Assembly: GCA_963832725.1 (NCBI GenBank)
Contig: CAWHVG010000003.1
Coordinates: 1,116,001-1,180,000 of the forward strand
Source of the DNA: JAEZBP01 sp963832725
GTDB taxonomy: Bacteria > Myxococcota_A > Polyangia > Polyangiales > Sandaracinaceae
Direction of reading: 5' to 3'
DNA: 64,000 nucleotides
Shown here: one piece after another, positions 27,312 to 38,841 of the stretch
How positions within the stretch are numbered: the stretch's first letter is position 1
How the letters are laid out: the number at the start of each line of letters is the position of its first letter
Notes under the pieces: model-generated
Seen by the model: only the letters and a program-made list of their open reading frames with translations
Database searches by the model: none
Told to the model about the DNA's origin: nothing
Program-made: the position numbers and the translations under genes

Positions 27312-28850
27312 CCCCGGCCAGCTCCTACGACGTCGTCCTGGTCGGCACCCAGCTCGCGAACCTGCTGGCGGGCGCGCTCCTGGCCAAGCGCGGTTTCCGG
27401 GTGCTGCTGGTGGCCCAGGACGAGCTGCCGCCCACCTACGAGCCGCTGCCGGGCCTGACGCTGCCCCGCGAGCCCTTCAACTTCCTGCCCGCGAGCTCGC
27501 CAATCGCGCGGCGGGCGCTGAGCGAGCTGGCGATGCACCAGGTCTTCCGCCGGCGCGCGGTGCAGATCGAATCCGGCCTACCAGGTCTGCATGCCGCGCC
27601 ACCGCCTCGAGCTCGCGCCGGAGCGGGAGGTGCTCGAGCGGGAGATCGAGCGGGAGTTCCCCGAGGTCAAGCGAACCATCGAGGAGCTGCTCCGGACCAC
27701 CGAGCGCAACGACGCCCTCCTCGACCGGATCATCGACCGCGAGCTGACCTGGCCGCCGCAGACCTTCCTCGAGCGGCGGGAGCACGCGCGGGCCACGGTG
27801 GACCAGCCCTTCGGCCGGAACGGCGACGCGCTCGACCCGCTGGCGGAGCTGCCCGAGCATCACCCCTTCCGGCTGGCCGTGGAGCTGCCCGCACGCTTCG
27901 CCGACGCCATGGACCCGGACTACCCGTCGGGGCTCCGGGCCACGCGCTTCTTCTCGGCCTGGCGCCGCGGCGGCGCGGTGCTGGACGAGGGCTACGTCAC
28001 GCTGCGCCAGCTCCTGCTGGAGAGCATCCGCACCCACAGCGGCGAGGTCCGCGAGCCCGAGAAGATCGACGCGGTCCTCGTCAAGCGCGGGGCCGCCTGC
28101 GGCGTGCGCATCGCCGCCTCCGGCGAAGAGATCGGCGCCCGCTGGGTGCTCGCCGGCTCACCGCTCTCGACGCTGCTGCGGCTGGTGCCCGACCGCGCGC
28201 CCTTCGAAGAGCTCTTCGAGCGAATCGGCGAGCCGGTGATCCGCCATTACCGCTACACGCTGAACCTGGTGGTCACCGCCCACGGCGTGCCGGCCGGGAT
28301 GAGCCGCGACGTCTTCTTCATCCGGGACCCCGAGCGGCCGGCGTCGGAGGCGAACGCGCTCCGCATCCAGGCCGATCCGGACGACGGAACGGGCCGGCGC
28401 TTGCTCACGATCGAGGCGCTCCTGCCTCGCCGGGCCATCGAGGACATCCCCGAGTACCTCCAGGGCATGCGCGAGCGGGTGATCGCGTCGATCGGCGAGC
28501 TCGTCCCCTTCCTCGGCGACCACCTGGAGCTGGTCGACTCACCCCACGACGGCCGCGAGGTCTTCGACGTCAAGAACAAGACGCGTATCGCGCCGCCCGA
28601 GCCGTGGTCGCGAGGGCCCGAGACCATGCGCCGCATCCACGGCTTCCCCGTCGTCAGCGCGCTCGGGGTCTGCGCCCTGCCCATCCGCACGCCCATCCGG
28701 CGCCTTCTGGCCTGCAACGAGCAAGTCGTGCCCGGCCTCGGCATGGAAGGCCTCTTCCTCGCCGCCTGGTCGGCCGCCCGCGTCGTCTCCCGCTCCGACC
28801 GCCGTAAGGAATGGATGCGCCGGGGCCGGTGGGGCAAAATCGAGCTCTGA
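27308..28850 (+). CDS. FAD-dependent NAD(P)-binding protein (frameshifted)
   Basis: From the ATG at 27308 (overlapping the purM stop) the protein begins SYDVVLVGTQLANLLAGALL, a Rossmann-type dinucleotide-binding start lacking a strict GxGxxG. A +1 near 27575 (joining QIES and AYQVCMPRHRLEL) leads to the rest: a helical region (REIEREFPEVKRTIEELL), then IGARWVLAGSPLSTLLRLV and a C terminus with GVCALPIRTPIRRLLACNEQVVPGLGMEG-like sequence resembling phytoene-desaturase/FAD-NAD(P) proteins. Corrected length is about 513 residues. The substrate is unknown. Co-translation with purM is not explained by pathway and may be only positional. Confidence 0.65.
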
Positions 28851-28926
28851 CTCCGGTCCGCGTAGCGCCGCGTTTCGGCACGACGTCGCGCTCGCTTTGC
28901 CCGCCCCGTTCCCGCCTCGGGTACGG

Positions 28927-28932
28927 TAGGAT
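28927..28932 (+). promoter_or_regulatory. -10 box TAGGAT six bases before pilT
   Basis: TAGGAT ends six bases before the pilT ATG at 28939. No good -35 lies at 16-18 bases; TTGCCC at 28897 is too far. Confidence 0.35.
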
Positions 28933-28938
28933 GGGCCC

Positions 28939-30051
28939 ATGGAGAGCGGCCAGCCTCCCTTCACCGTCAAGCAGCTCCTCAAGGTCATGATCGACCGGGG
29001 GGCCTCCGATCTGCACATCACCACCGGCTCGCCGCCGCAGATCCGCATCGACGGATCGCTGGTCCCGCTGCCGGTCGCGCCGCTTGATCCCACGGAGACC
29101 AAGCAGCTCTGCTACTCGGTGCTCACCGAGGAGCAGACCATCCGCTTCGAGAAGAGCAACGAGCTCGATCTCTCCTTCGGCGTGCGCGGGCTGAGCCGCT
29201 TCCGCGCCAACATCTTCATGCAGCGGGGCGCGGTCGCCGGGGCCTTCCGCGCCATCCCCTTCAAGATCCTCAGCTTCGAGGAGCTCGGGCTGCCGGCCAT
29301 CGTCGCGCAGCTCGCCGCCATCCCGCGCGGCCTCGTGCTCGTCACCGGACCGACCGGCTCCGGCAAGTCGACGACCCTCGCGGCCATGATCGACAAGATC
29401 AACCGCGAGCGGCGCGAGCACATCATGACGATCGAGGATCCGATCGAGTACCTGCACCCGAACAAGCTCTGCGTGGTGAACCAGCGCGAGGTCGGGGCGG
29501 ACACCAAGTCCTTCAAGGACGCGCTCAAGTACGTGCTGCGCCAGGACCCGGACGTCGTGCTGGTCGGCGAGATGCGCGATCTGGAGACCATCGAGTCGGC
29601 GCTGACCATCAGCGAGACCGGCCACCTGGTCTTCGCCACCCTGCACACCAACGGCGCCATCCAAGCCATCAACCGTGTCATCGACGTCTTCCCCGCCCAC
29701 CAGCAGGCGCAGGTCCGCGCCCAGCTCTCCTTCGTGCTCCAGGGCGTGCTGAGCCAGACGCTGTTGCCCCGTGCCGACGGCCCCGGCCGGGCGCTGGCGC
29801 TGGAGGTGATGGTCCCGAACGCGGCCATCCGGAACCTCATCCGTGAGGACAAAGTCCACCAGATCTACTCCTCGATGCAGACCGGCCAGGCCCAGAGCGG
29901 CATGCAGACCCTCAACCAATCGCTCCTGGCGCTCTACTCGCGCCGCATCATCGGCCTCGACGACGCGCTCAACCGCTCCCCCGACCCGAACGAGCTGCAG
30001 AAGATGATCCAGGAGCTCGCGTCGCGGCAGGCGGCGGCCCGCGGCCGGTGA
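28939..30051 (+). CDS. pilT: Type IV pilus retraction ATPase PilT
   Basis: 370 residues, the usual PilT length. This hexameric ATPase depolymerises pili and powers retraction and twitching/social motility. Visible: an N-terminal PAS-like domain (GASDLHITTGSPPQIRIDG), Walker A GPTGSGKST (137-145), Asp box (IEDPIEY), Walker B (DPDVVLVGEMRD), His box (GHLVFATLHTN) and the PilT-specific AIRNLIRE motif (296-303) needed for retraction, which sets it apart from PilB. It is the first gene of pilT-pilC-pilS, with 106 bases to pilC. No pilB lies upstream. Confidence 0.96.
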   Translation: MESGQPPFTVKQLLKVMIDRGASDLHITTGSPPQIRIDGSLVPLPVAPLDPTETKQLCYSVLTEEQTIRFEKSNELDLSFGVRGLSRFRANIFMQRGAVAGAFRAIPFKILSFEELGLPAIVAQLAAIPRGLVLVTGPTGSGKSTTLAAMIDKINRERREHIMTIEDPIEYLHPNKLCVVNQREVGADTKSFKDALKYVLRQDPDVVLVGEMRDLETIESALTISETGHLVFATLHTNGAIQAINRVIDVFPAHQQAQVRAQLSFVLQGVLSQTLLPRADGPGRALALEVMVPNAAIRNLIREDKVHQIYSSMQTGQAQSGMQTLNQSLLALYSRRIIGLDDALNRSPDPNELQKMIQELASRQAAARGR

Positions 30052-30157
30052 CGGCGTACGTTTTGACCCCACATGGAATCAGGCGATAAGATCCCGGCGC
30101 CCGCGCCTCCCGGCGGCGCATCTCGGCCGGCGGCGGAGCGGGTGAGGAAGAGCGTGG

Positions 30158-31369
<1,212 letters not shown>

Positions 31370-31373
31370 GCCC

Positions 31374-33008
31374 ATGGACGGCGTCGGCCCCGAGCGCCGC
31401 CAGCACTACCTGCTGGCCGGGCGGCTGCTCGTCGCCACCCTGCTTCTCGGCGCGAGCCTGATCCTCCGCGGCGAGGACCAGTACGGCGAGCACACCCAGA
31501 ACGGCCTGCTCGCCCTGGTCGCGGCCACCTTCGCCATGTCGCTGGCGGTGGCCATCCTGCTGCCGCGGATGTCGCATCCGGGGCGCCTCGCGGCCGTGCA
31601 GCTGGTGTGGGACCTCGCGCTCGTCACCGGCATCACCTACTACCTCGGCGGCGCGGCGAGCGGCTTCACATTCCTCTACGGCGTGGTCATCTTGGCCGCG
31701 GCGCTGGTGGTCGGCCCCCGCGCGACCCAGCTGACGACCGCCGGCGCGCTGCTCGCCTTCACCGTGATGGCGCTCTCGTTGAGCAACGGCTGGATCCCGC
31801 CGCCGACCGACCAACCCGAGATCCGCTACGCGCTCGATCCCGACGGCCTGGCGCTGGCGCTCCTGCGCAACCTGGTCGGCTTCATCCTGGTCGGCTTGCT
31901 GGCCGGAAGCCTGAGCGACCGCCTCCAGCGCACGGGCGGCCAGCTCGTCCAGGCCACCGAGAGCGCGGCCGAGTACGCGCGTCTCAACGACGACATCCTG
32001 CGCTCCATGGCCTCGGGCCTCTTGACCAGCGACCTCGGCGGGCGAGTGCAGGTCATCAACCCGGCCGGCGCCGAGATGTTGGGCGGCGGGGTCTCCGACC
32101 TCATCGGCCGCGAGCTCTCCTCGCTCCTGCCGATGCAGTCGAGCGAAGGCGCCATCGACCGGGGCGAGGGCGAAGCCGCCCGCATCGACGGCGCGCGCTT
32201 CCCGGTCGGCTTCAACTGCTCTCCGCTCTTGGACGCCAAGGGCCACCACCTGGGACAGCTCGTCGTCTTCCAGGACCTGACCGAGCTGAACACCCTGCGG
32301 GACAAGGCCGAGCGGGCCGAGCGGCTGGCGGCGCTCGGGCGCTTGGCGGCCGGGCTCGCGCACGAAATCCGCAACCCGCTCGGCTCCATCTCCGGCTCGG
32401 TGGAGATGGTGCGCGAAGCGCCGGAGCTCGGCGACGAAGACAAGCGCCTGTTGACGCTGGTGCTCGGCGAAGTCGACCGCCTGAACGACCTGGTCACCAC
32501 CATGCTCGACATCGGCCGCCCGCGGGAGCTCGAGCCCGCGCCACTGGATCTGGGCTCGCTCGCCCGCGAGGTGGCCAAGGTCGCGCAAGCCGACGGCGGT
32601 GTGCCGGTACAAGTGTCGACTCCCGACGACCCCGTCCGCCTCACCGCCGACCACGCCCAGATCCGACAGGTCCTGTGGAACCTGGTGAAGAACGCGCGCC
32701 AGCTCTCCCCGGCCAACAGAGAAGTGCGGATCCACATCGGCTGGGACGACGCCTCCCGCCCCTCGTTCTCCGTCTCCGACGACGGCCCCGGCATCAAACC
32801 GGAGGATCGCGCGCGCCTCTTCGAGATGTTCTTCACCCGCCGCCGCCACGGCATCGGCCTCGGCCTCGCGCTCGTCCGCCAGATCGTCGACGCCCACCGC
32901 GGCGAGATCACCGTCGAGAGCGAGCCGGGCCACGGCGCCACCTTCACCGTGCACCTGCCGCGCGATCAGCAAGTCCCCCGCGCGAGCGACCCGACCCTCC
33001 GCTCGTGA
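31374..33008 (+). CDS. pilS: PilS-like membrane sensor histidine kinase
   Basis: 544 residues. About six membrane helices (residues 12-180), a PAS domain (about 203-300), a HisKA domain with His330 in GLAHEIRNPLGSISGS, and a HATPase domain with N box (NLVKNARQLSP), G1 (SDDGPGIK), F box (FEMFFTRR) and G2 (GIGLGLALV). PilS senses pilin in the membrane and phosphorylates PilR to control pilA. The symbol rests on position after pilC and on architecture. The partner pilR, normally next, is absent: the next gene on this strand is the type VI VgrG. The kinase itself looks intact. Confidence 0.82.
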   Translation: MDGVGPERRQHYLLAGRLLVATLLLGASLILRGEDQYGEHTQNGLLALVAATFAMSLAVAILLPRMSHPGRLAAVQLVWDLALVTGITYYLGGAASGFTFLYGVVILAAALVVGPRATQLTTAGALLAFTVMALSLSNGWIPPPTDQPEIRYALDPDGLALALLRNLVGFILVGLLAGSLSDRLQRTGGQLVQATESAAEYARLNDDILRSMASGLLTSDLGGRVQVINPAGAEMLGGGVSDLIGRELSSLLPMQSSEGAIDRGEGEAARIDGARFPVGFNCSPLLDAKGHHLGQLVVFQDLTELNTLRDKAERAERLAALGRLAAGLAHEIRNPLGSISGSVEMVREAPELGDEDKRLLTLVLGEVDRLNDLVTTMLDIGRPRELEPAPLDLGSLAREVAKVAQADGGVPVQVSTPDDPVRLTADHAQIRQVLWNLVKNARQLSPANREVRIHIGWDDASRPSFSVSDDGPGIKPEDRARLFEMFFTRRRHGIGLGLALVRQIVDAHRGEITVESEPGHGATFTVHLPRDQQVPRASDPTLRS

Positions 33009-33019
33009 GCGGTCCCCGT

Positions 33020-33035
33020 TCGGCCCTTCGGCCGA
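33020..33035 (+). terminator. Hairpin after pilS
   Basis: TCGGCC and GGCCGA form a perfect stem with a CTTC tetraloop, 12 bases after the pilS stop. No T tract follows, so termination is only possible. Confidence 0.35.
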
Positions 33036-33157
33036 CGTCCCCGCACGCTGCACCTCGCAGCGGGTGAGATTTCTCGCCGAGCGCCGCAACCTCGCACCGC
33101 CGATCGCCGATGAGCGGTGCGGCCGAGGGGCATACACGCGCGTCGACCGATGATGGG

Positions 33158-33186
33158 TTCACGAAAAACGTCGGACCCCCTACCCT
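33158..33186 (+). promoter_or_regulatory. Promoter of the VgrG cargo island
   Basis: TTCACG (33158-33163), an exact 17-base spacer, and TACCCT (33181-33186). The predicted start near 33193 leaves a leader of about 62 bases to the VgrG ATG, which has a GGAG ribosome-binding site. This separates the island from the pil genes. Confidence 0.5.
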
Positions 33187-33254
33187 CGCGCCGACTCGCG
33201 CAGCGCACACCACGAGCTCCACCACCACGAAACGGGTCCCCAGCGGAGGCGACG

Positions 33255-35939
33255 ATGCCCGACGAAAGCGACAACTCGAACGACTTCTCCGGCTCTGAAG
33301 CCACGGCAAACATGGCCAAGACCGGCGCGGAGGCGTTGGACGCGGCGAAAGAGGCAATCGTCGGAATCATGGACCGCGCGCACGGCGACTCCTCCGACTC
33401 CGGGAGCTCGGACTCTGGAGGCGGCGAGGATCCGACCAAGAAGGACGTCGAGAAGGGCTTCGAGGCTGCCAGCGCAGCCATGGAGGCCGTCGAGCACGGC
33501 TCCGAGGTCGGGCACGACGTCGACCACGCCGTGGACGAGTACAGTCAGGGACACGGGTGGGGTGGCACCGCCGACTCCATCGATGCTGGGTCCGCCGCCG
33601 AGGGGCACATGGCGGACGTGCTCGGCTCGCTGGGCGCCATGACGGACGACCGAGGCCTCAAGGACGCCGCGGCCGTCGTGCGGACGGCCCAGCAGGTCTC
33701 GCACATGGTCGGCTCCGTGGTCCGTGAGGTGGGCGAAATCGTGGACCATGTGCGCGAGCACGCCGCAGAAGAGAGCCGGCGCGTCGAGTACGAGGTCTAC
33801 ATCGACGGCTACGACCAGGAGTGGGAAGTCGAGTCCGTTCAGATGACGGAGACGCTCAGCGATACCTACGAAGCGGTGATCCATCTCCACTGCGACGATG
33901 CGGACCTCGACGTCGTACAAGATCTCCTCGGCCGCGACGCCGACGTCCTCGTCAAGCGCCGAGACGACTTCAACCGGCGCCTCGCCGGCATCATCGTTCG
34001 TGCCGGCGACGTCGGATCACGGCGTCACCACACGCACGTGGTGATTCACATCGTGCCCGCGCTGGCGCTGCTGGCGCAGGGGCGCGACACGCGCATCTAC
34101 CAAGACAAGACCGCCGTCGAGATCGTCCAGGAGGTGCTCGAGCGTGAGCTCGGTCAATACAATCGCGAGGTCGACGCGAGCCAGTTGATCGGCACCTACG
34201 TCCCGCGTGAGATGTGCGTTCAATACCGAGAGTCGCACAAGGACTTCGTCTCGCGACTGCTCGAGGAAGAAGGGATCGGCTACTACTTCGATTTCGACAC
34301 CGACGGGCCGGAGAAGCTGATCCTCTTCGACGTCAGCCAGCAGCTCCAGCCCGTCGACACGATGGACAACGAGCTGATGGTGCCCTTCCGCGACGGCGCG
34401 CAGGTCGTCCGCGGGACGGAGCCGGTCGTCAGCTTCGAGGCGGTCCATCGGCTGACGGAGACGAGCATCACCGTCCGGGACGTCGACTGGACGCAACCCG
34501 AGTACAAGGCCGAAGCGAAGCGACGGCCACGACCATCGCGGTCACGACCGATCCGTCTACGACCACGGCCACGGCCGGACGGTGACGCTCTACGACTTCT
34601 CTCCCGGCGGCCGCTACGGCGGGAGCGACGTGGACTTCCAGGCGCAGATCCGAGAGGAGCTGCTGCTTCGCGATCGCCATCGCTTCACCGGCGTGTCGAT
34701 GGTCGTTGGCATGCGGCCCGGCGTGGTCTTCCAGCTCACGGACCACCCCGTCCCGGGCATCGACGGCCGCTACATCATCATGAAGGTCCGCCACATCAGC
34801 TCGCCCCCACCCCACGCGGGGCACGAGGGGCACGAGGACGGCGAGCAGTACCACAACGAGTTCGAGTGCATCTCGGCGGACCAGACGCCCTACGACCCCG
34901 AGCGCAGCACGCCCAAGCCGGCCATCTACAGCGTGCAGACGGCGGTCGTCACCGGCCCGAACCCCGGCGAGCCGTACACCGACGAGTACGGCCGCATCAA
35001 GGTCCGCTTCCACTGGGATCACCACGCGTCGCCCGACCCGACGCGCACCAGCGCCTGGGTTCGGCTGGCCCAGACCTGGGCCGGCCACGACGGCAGCGGG
35101 CTGCACACCTTCCTCTTCATCCCGCGCGTCGGTAGCGAGGTCGTCGTCACCTTCCTCGACGGCAACCCCGACCGCCCCTTGGTGACCGGCGCCGTCTACA
35201 ACGCGCAGAACCTCCCGCCGCTCTCGCTACCCGGCGAGGCCTCACGCAGCGTGATCCGCACCGAGAGCATCGGCGGCGGCGGTGGCTTCAACGAGCTCTC
35301 GTTCGAGGACGCCTCCGGCAAGGAAGAGGTCTACCTCCACGCGCAGCGCAACCTCCGCGAGCGCGTGCTGAACGACCACACGACCCACGTCGGTCACGAC
35401 CACACGAACACCGTGGACAACGACGACACCGAGCTGGTGAAGGGTAACCAAGAGCTCACGGTGAAGAAGGACCGCACCAAGACCGTCGATGGCAACGAGA
35501 CCATCACCGTCGACAAGAATCGAAAGACTACCATCGGCGTCGACGACACGCTCCACGTCAAGAACGACTCGCACACCACCATCGACAACAACAAGACGCT
35601 CGACGTCCTGGGCAACTACAACGCCAAAGTCATCGGCGCGCAGACGTGGACCATCGACGGTGGGTCGACGCTGACCGTCACCGGAGGGATCACCCAGACC
35701 ATCAACAGCGGCGGCTGGACCATGACGACAACGGGCAACGTGAGCCACTCGATCACCGGCAGCATGTCGATGGACACATCAGCTGGATTTAGCGTAGATG
35801 CCACGCGCGGACGTAAGCCTCACAGGACAGAACATCGTCCTCAACGCGGACCAACCAGATCCAGAGGACCGCACCAGGCGGGATCGTCAAGCTGACCCCA
35901 ACCCGCGAACATTACGATCGCATCAGAACGGAGCACTGA
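33255..35939 (+). CDS. vgrG: Type VI secretion spike protein VgrG with unusual N-terminal extension (frameshifted)
   Basis: VgrG trimers form the spike at the tip of the T6SS Hcp tube. The first 175 or so residues are an acidic Ser/Gly/Asp and helical region not part of the VgrG core. The gp27-like part begins near RVEYEVYIDGYDQEWEVESV and includes YREMSHKDF-like and LLEEEGIGYYFDF sequence. The gp5 OB fold is clear (YGRIKVRFHWD, RTSAWVRLAQTWAG, FIPRVGSEVVVTFLDGNPDRPL). A C-terminal needle of repeated TV.GN.T.TV.KN units follows. The reading crosses three +1 breaks, near 34516, 35800 and 35852. After correction it ends GGIVKLTPTREHYD..EH at the TGA at 35937-35939. ATG at 33255. Corrected length is about 894 residues. 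Confidence 0.88.
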
Positions 35940-36236
35940 GTCGGCTGAAGCCAAAGAGAACCATCCCACAAATTCGCTAATACCTAGGAATGATAGTCGC
36001 CATCATCGGCGCAAAGATCGAGTACACGGACATCGAAAGCAGACTTCCACAAAATGGAATTTCGAGCAACCACGACTTGCAGGTCGCCATTTCCAAAATT
36101 GGACTGTCTTCGGGTACATTTCGACTTCTCAGAGCCGATGCCACCATCATCTAGCCCAACGGCAAGCAACGAGCACAAGCACAAGCACACCGCAGCTACC
36201 CACCGCCGAGCAAACTGCAGCTTCCCGGAGATCACC
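35940..36236 (+). other. A+T-richer stretch between vgrG and the DUF2169 gene
   Basis: Roughly 300 bases of visibly lower G+C than the flanks, containing the 54-codon frame listed separately. No repeat or transposase is seen. The DUF2169 gene may begin inside it, because its start is uncertain. Confidence 0.5.
35990..36154 (+). CDS. Possible small protein in the low-G+C patch
   Basis: A 54-codon frame, ATG at 35990 preceded by AGGA, stop TAG at 36152-36154. The product starts MIVAIIGAKIEYTDIESRL and has ordinary globular composition (Ile/Ser/Leu/Asp) rather than the Arg/Pro/Ala bias of shadow frames. It lies between vgrG and the DUF2169 gene, where small effector, immunity or adaptor genes often sit, but I recognise no family. 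It could also be the N-terminal remnant of a longer frameshifted gene. Confidence 0.35.
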   Translation: MIVAIIGAKIEYTDIESRLPQNGISSNHDLQVAISKIGLSSGTFRLLRADATII

Positions 36237-38841
36237 ATGCGGTGGACTACGCCCATGTTCATGTCCCCCTGCACGACACAGTTCCTCGTCGGCGATCGGC
36301 GAGACCACGGGGTCGGGGTTCTCACTGCGTGGCATTTGCCGTGGGAGCACCGCGCAGCACTCAGGATCCTGGCGTTCACTGGGCTCGGCAGCCGGCGCGA
36401 AACCGCTGCGCTGGGCGGCATTCCCAAGACCATGTCGGAATACGTGCTCTTTGGGCATGCACACCCCACAGAAGCCCACGGGCAACAGTCCGGTCGCCGT
36501 TGAGATTGCTGGCAGCCGGAAGGTGCTGAACGTGATCGGGGATCGTCACTGGCAGAATGGCGTGCCGACCGAGCCGGAGCCCTTCACGAAGATGCCCCTC
36601 GGCTGGAGCCACGCGTTCGGCGGGCCGGGGTTCGCCGAGAATCCGCTGGGCAAGGGCTTCTTCGAAGGCGATCCGGAGGGGATGCCGTTGCCGAACATCG
36701 AGCTGCCGGGTCAGATGATCCGCTCTCCGCGGGACCGGCCCCAGCCGGCCGGCTTCGGGCCCTTCGGCCCGGACTGGCCACAGCGGACGCGCGGGCTCGG
36801 CACCTATGACAAAGAGTGGTTCGAGAACGACTTCCCGGGCTTCGCGCGCGACATCGATTGGCGGGTGCACAACGTGGCGCCGGAGGATCAGCGCTTCGAG
36901 GAGCCCTTCGCGCCGGGCGAGCGCATCGTCCTTCACAACCTCGTGGAAGGACGACCTCGCGTGGAGCTCTCCATCCCGCGCGTCGATGGCGCGCTGCTTC
37001 ACCTATCGAGACGAGGACGCGCTCGACCTGACCGAGGTCCCACTCTCGCTGCGCACGCTCTGGATCCTGCCCGACGAGGACATGATCGTCCTCGTCTTCC
37101 AGGGCTCGCAGCCGATCTCGAGCATGCTCGGGAGCGAGCTCAAGGGGATGCTCCTCGGGCTCGACCACAGCGACCGCTTGCGCGACATCGAGCACTACGG
37201 TCGCGTGCTCCGCCGGCGCCTCGACCGCGAGCTCGGCGCCGCGGAGATGCTCGACGACCGGCCGCTCATGCCCGAGGGGATGGAGTTTCCGGACTATCAG
37301 GCCCGCGCCGAAGACCTCACGCTGCCGGACCGGAGCGGCGCCTTGCAGGCGAACCTCTACGCTGGGGCGGAGCTCCGAAGGCAAGAGGCGCTGAAGCTCT
37401 TCGCCGACGCCGGATTCGAGGGTGGCGAAGAGCTCTTCCCGCCCCAGGCGCCGCCGCCACCGTCAGACGCGCCGCTCACGGACCAGATCAAACAAGCGCT
37501 CGCGGAGTCCGAAGAGAAACGCAAAGACGCCGAGGCCAAGATGGCCGCGCTTCGCGAAGAAGCGAAGCGGGAGCTCGAAGCGGCCGGCTTCGACCCGAGC
37601 CTTCTGGAGAAGGAGCACGCCGGGCCGCCTCCCGTCCTGGCCGCGACCCAGATCGAGATGCTGCAAGAGGTGGTGCGCGAGGCGCGCGAGGCGGGCACGC
37701 CTCTCGAGGCGTTCGAGAAGCAGCTCGACGACCCGGACTTCCATCGCGAGCTCTTCGAGAAGGAACGGATGGGGCGCGAGGCCTACCGAATGAGCGCCCA
37801 CTTCACCAAGGCGCTCGCGGAGGTCCCCGATGACATCGTGCTCTCGGCTCGGGCGCTGGTGGAGGCGGCCATCCGCGAGCGCGCCTCCCTCAGCCAGATC
37901 GATCTCACCGGCGCGAACCTCGCCGAGCTCGAATCTCTCGGGCATGGACCTGACGGGCGCGTGGCTGGAAGGGGCGAACCTGCAGGACGCGAACCTCACG
38001 AACGCGCGGCTCGACTACGCCGTGCTCGCCAAGGCCGATCTCGGCGGACGCCGTCCTCCGCGGTGCCTCCCTCCACAAGGCCAACCTCGGACGGGCCCGC
38101 CTGATCTGGACGCACCTGGACTCGTGCAACCTGGAGGAAGCCATCCTGAACGGCGCGGACCTGCGCGGCGTCACCATCGCCCGCAGCAACCTCCGCGGCG
38201 CCGACCTGGGTGACGTCCGGACGGAGAAGACGACCTTCTCCGAGTCGGACATGTCGTCCATCAACTTCGTGAAGACCTCCCTGAACGACGTTCGGTTCTT
38301 CGCCTGCAACCTCGACGACTGCAACTTCATCGAGGTCTCGATGGACGGCACGTCGTTCCAGAGCTGCCGGCTCGAGAAGGGCGTCTTCGTGACGTGCACC
38401 GGGAAGAACACCGTCTTCTACGAGGCGCGCATGGCGAACGCGCGCTTCGTGTCCGAGTGCCGCTTCGACGACTGCGACTTCCGCAAGGCCGAGATGTCCC
38501 GGAGCACGCTCCGGAGCGGCTCCTTCGAGCGTTCGTTCTTCGACGAAGCGAACCTCTCCGAGTCCGACATCTCACAGGGGCACTTCACCGGAGCGCGCTT
38601 CTACCGCACCGTCATGAAGCGCGTCCTGGCCACCGAATGCCACCTGTCCTCCGCTATGATGGCGGGCGCCAACCTGATGTTCGCCATCCTGCAGGGCTCC
38701 GACATCCGGGGCACCGACCTGCGGGGCACGAACCTCTTCTCCGCCGATCTCGCGCTCGTGCACGCCGACACGGCGACCTCGCTCGAGGGCGCGCTCGTGA
38801 ACCGCGCGCGGCATCGACCGCTGCGAAAGGAGCCTGCGTGA
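36237..38841 (+). CDS. DUF2169 domain fused to pentapeptide repeats (T6SS cargo chaperone-type, frameshifted)
   Basis: The DUF2169 part is clear from about 36440: SEYVLFGHAHP, VLNVIGDRHW, EPFTKMPLGWSHAFGGPGF and, later, LRTLWILPDEDMIVLVFQG. A helical Glu/Lys-rich linker follows (about 37480-37780), then pentapeptide repeats (A(N/D)LXX) such as MDLTGAWLEGANLQDANL and ILNGADLRGVTIARSNLRGA to the TGA at 38841. DUF2169 proteins are T6SS-linked and thought to help load cargo on VgrG/PAAR. The gene crosses four +1 breaks, near 36478, 36990, 37930 and 38045; the joins restore continuous repeats. The N terminus is uncertain: ATG 36237 (MRWTTPMFMSP) is a guess in a lower-G+C stretch. The stop overlaps the next gene (GTGA). 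Confidence 0.7.

Noticed and set aside
33009..33254. Remnant of pilR after pilS
   Set aside because: No receiver, AAA+ or helix-turn-helix motif is readable in any frame of this short interval.
35940..36500. Insertion sequence or attachment site in the low-G+C patch
   Set aside because: No transposase, integrase, terminal inverted repeats or flanking direct repeats were seen.
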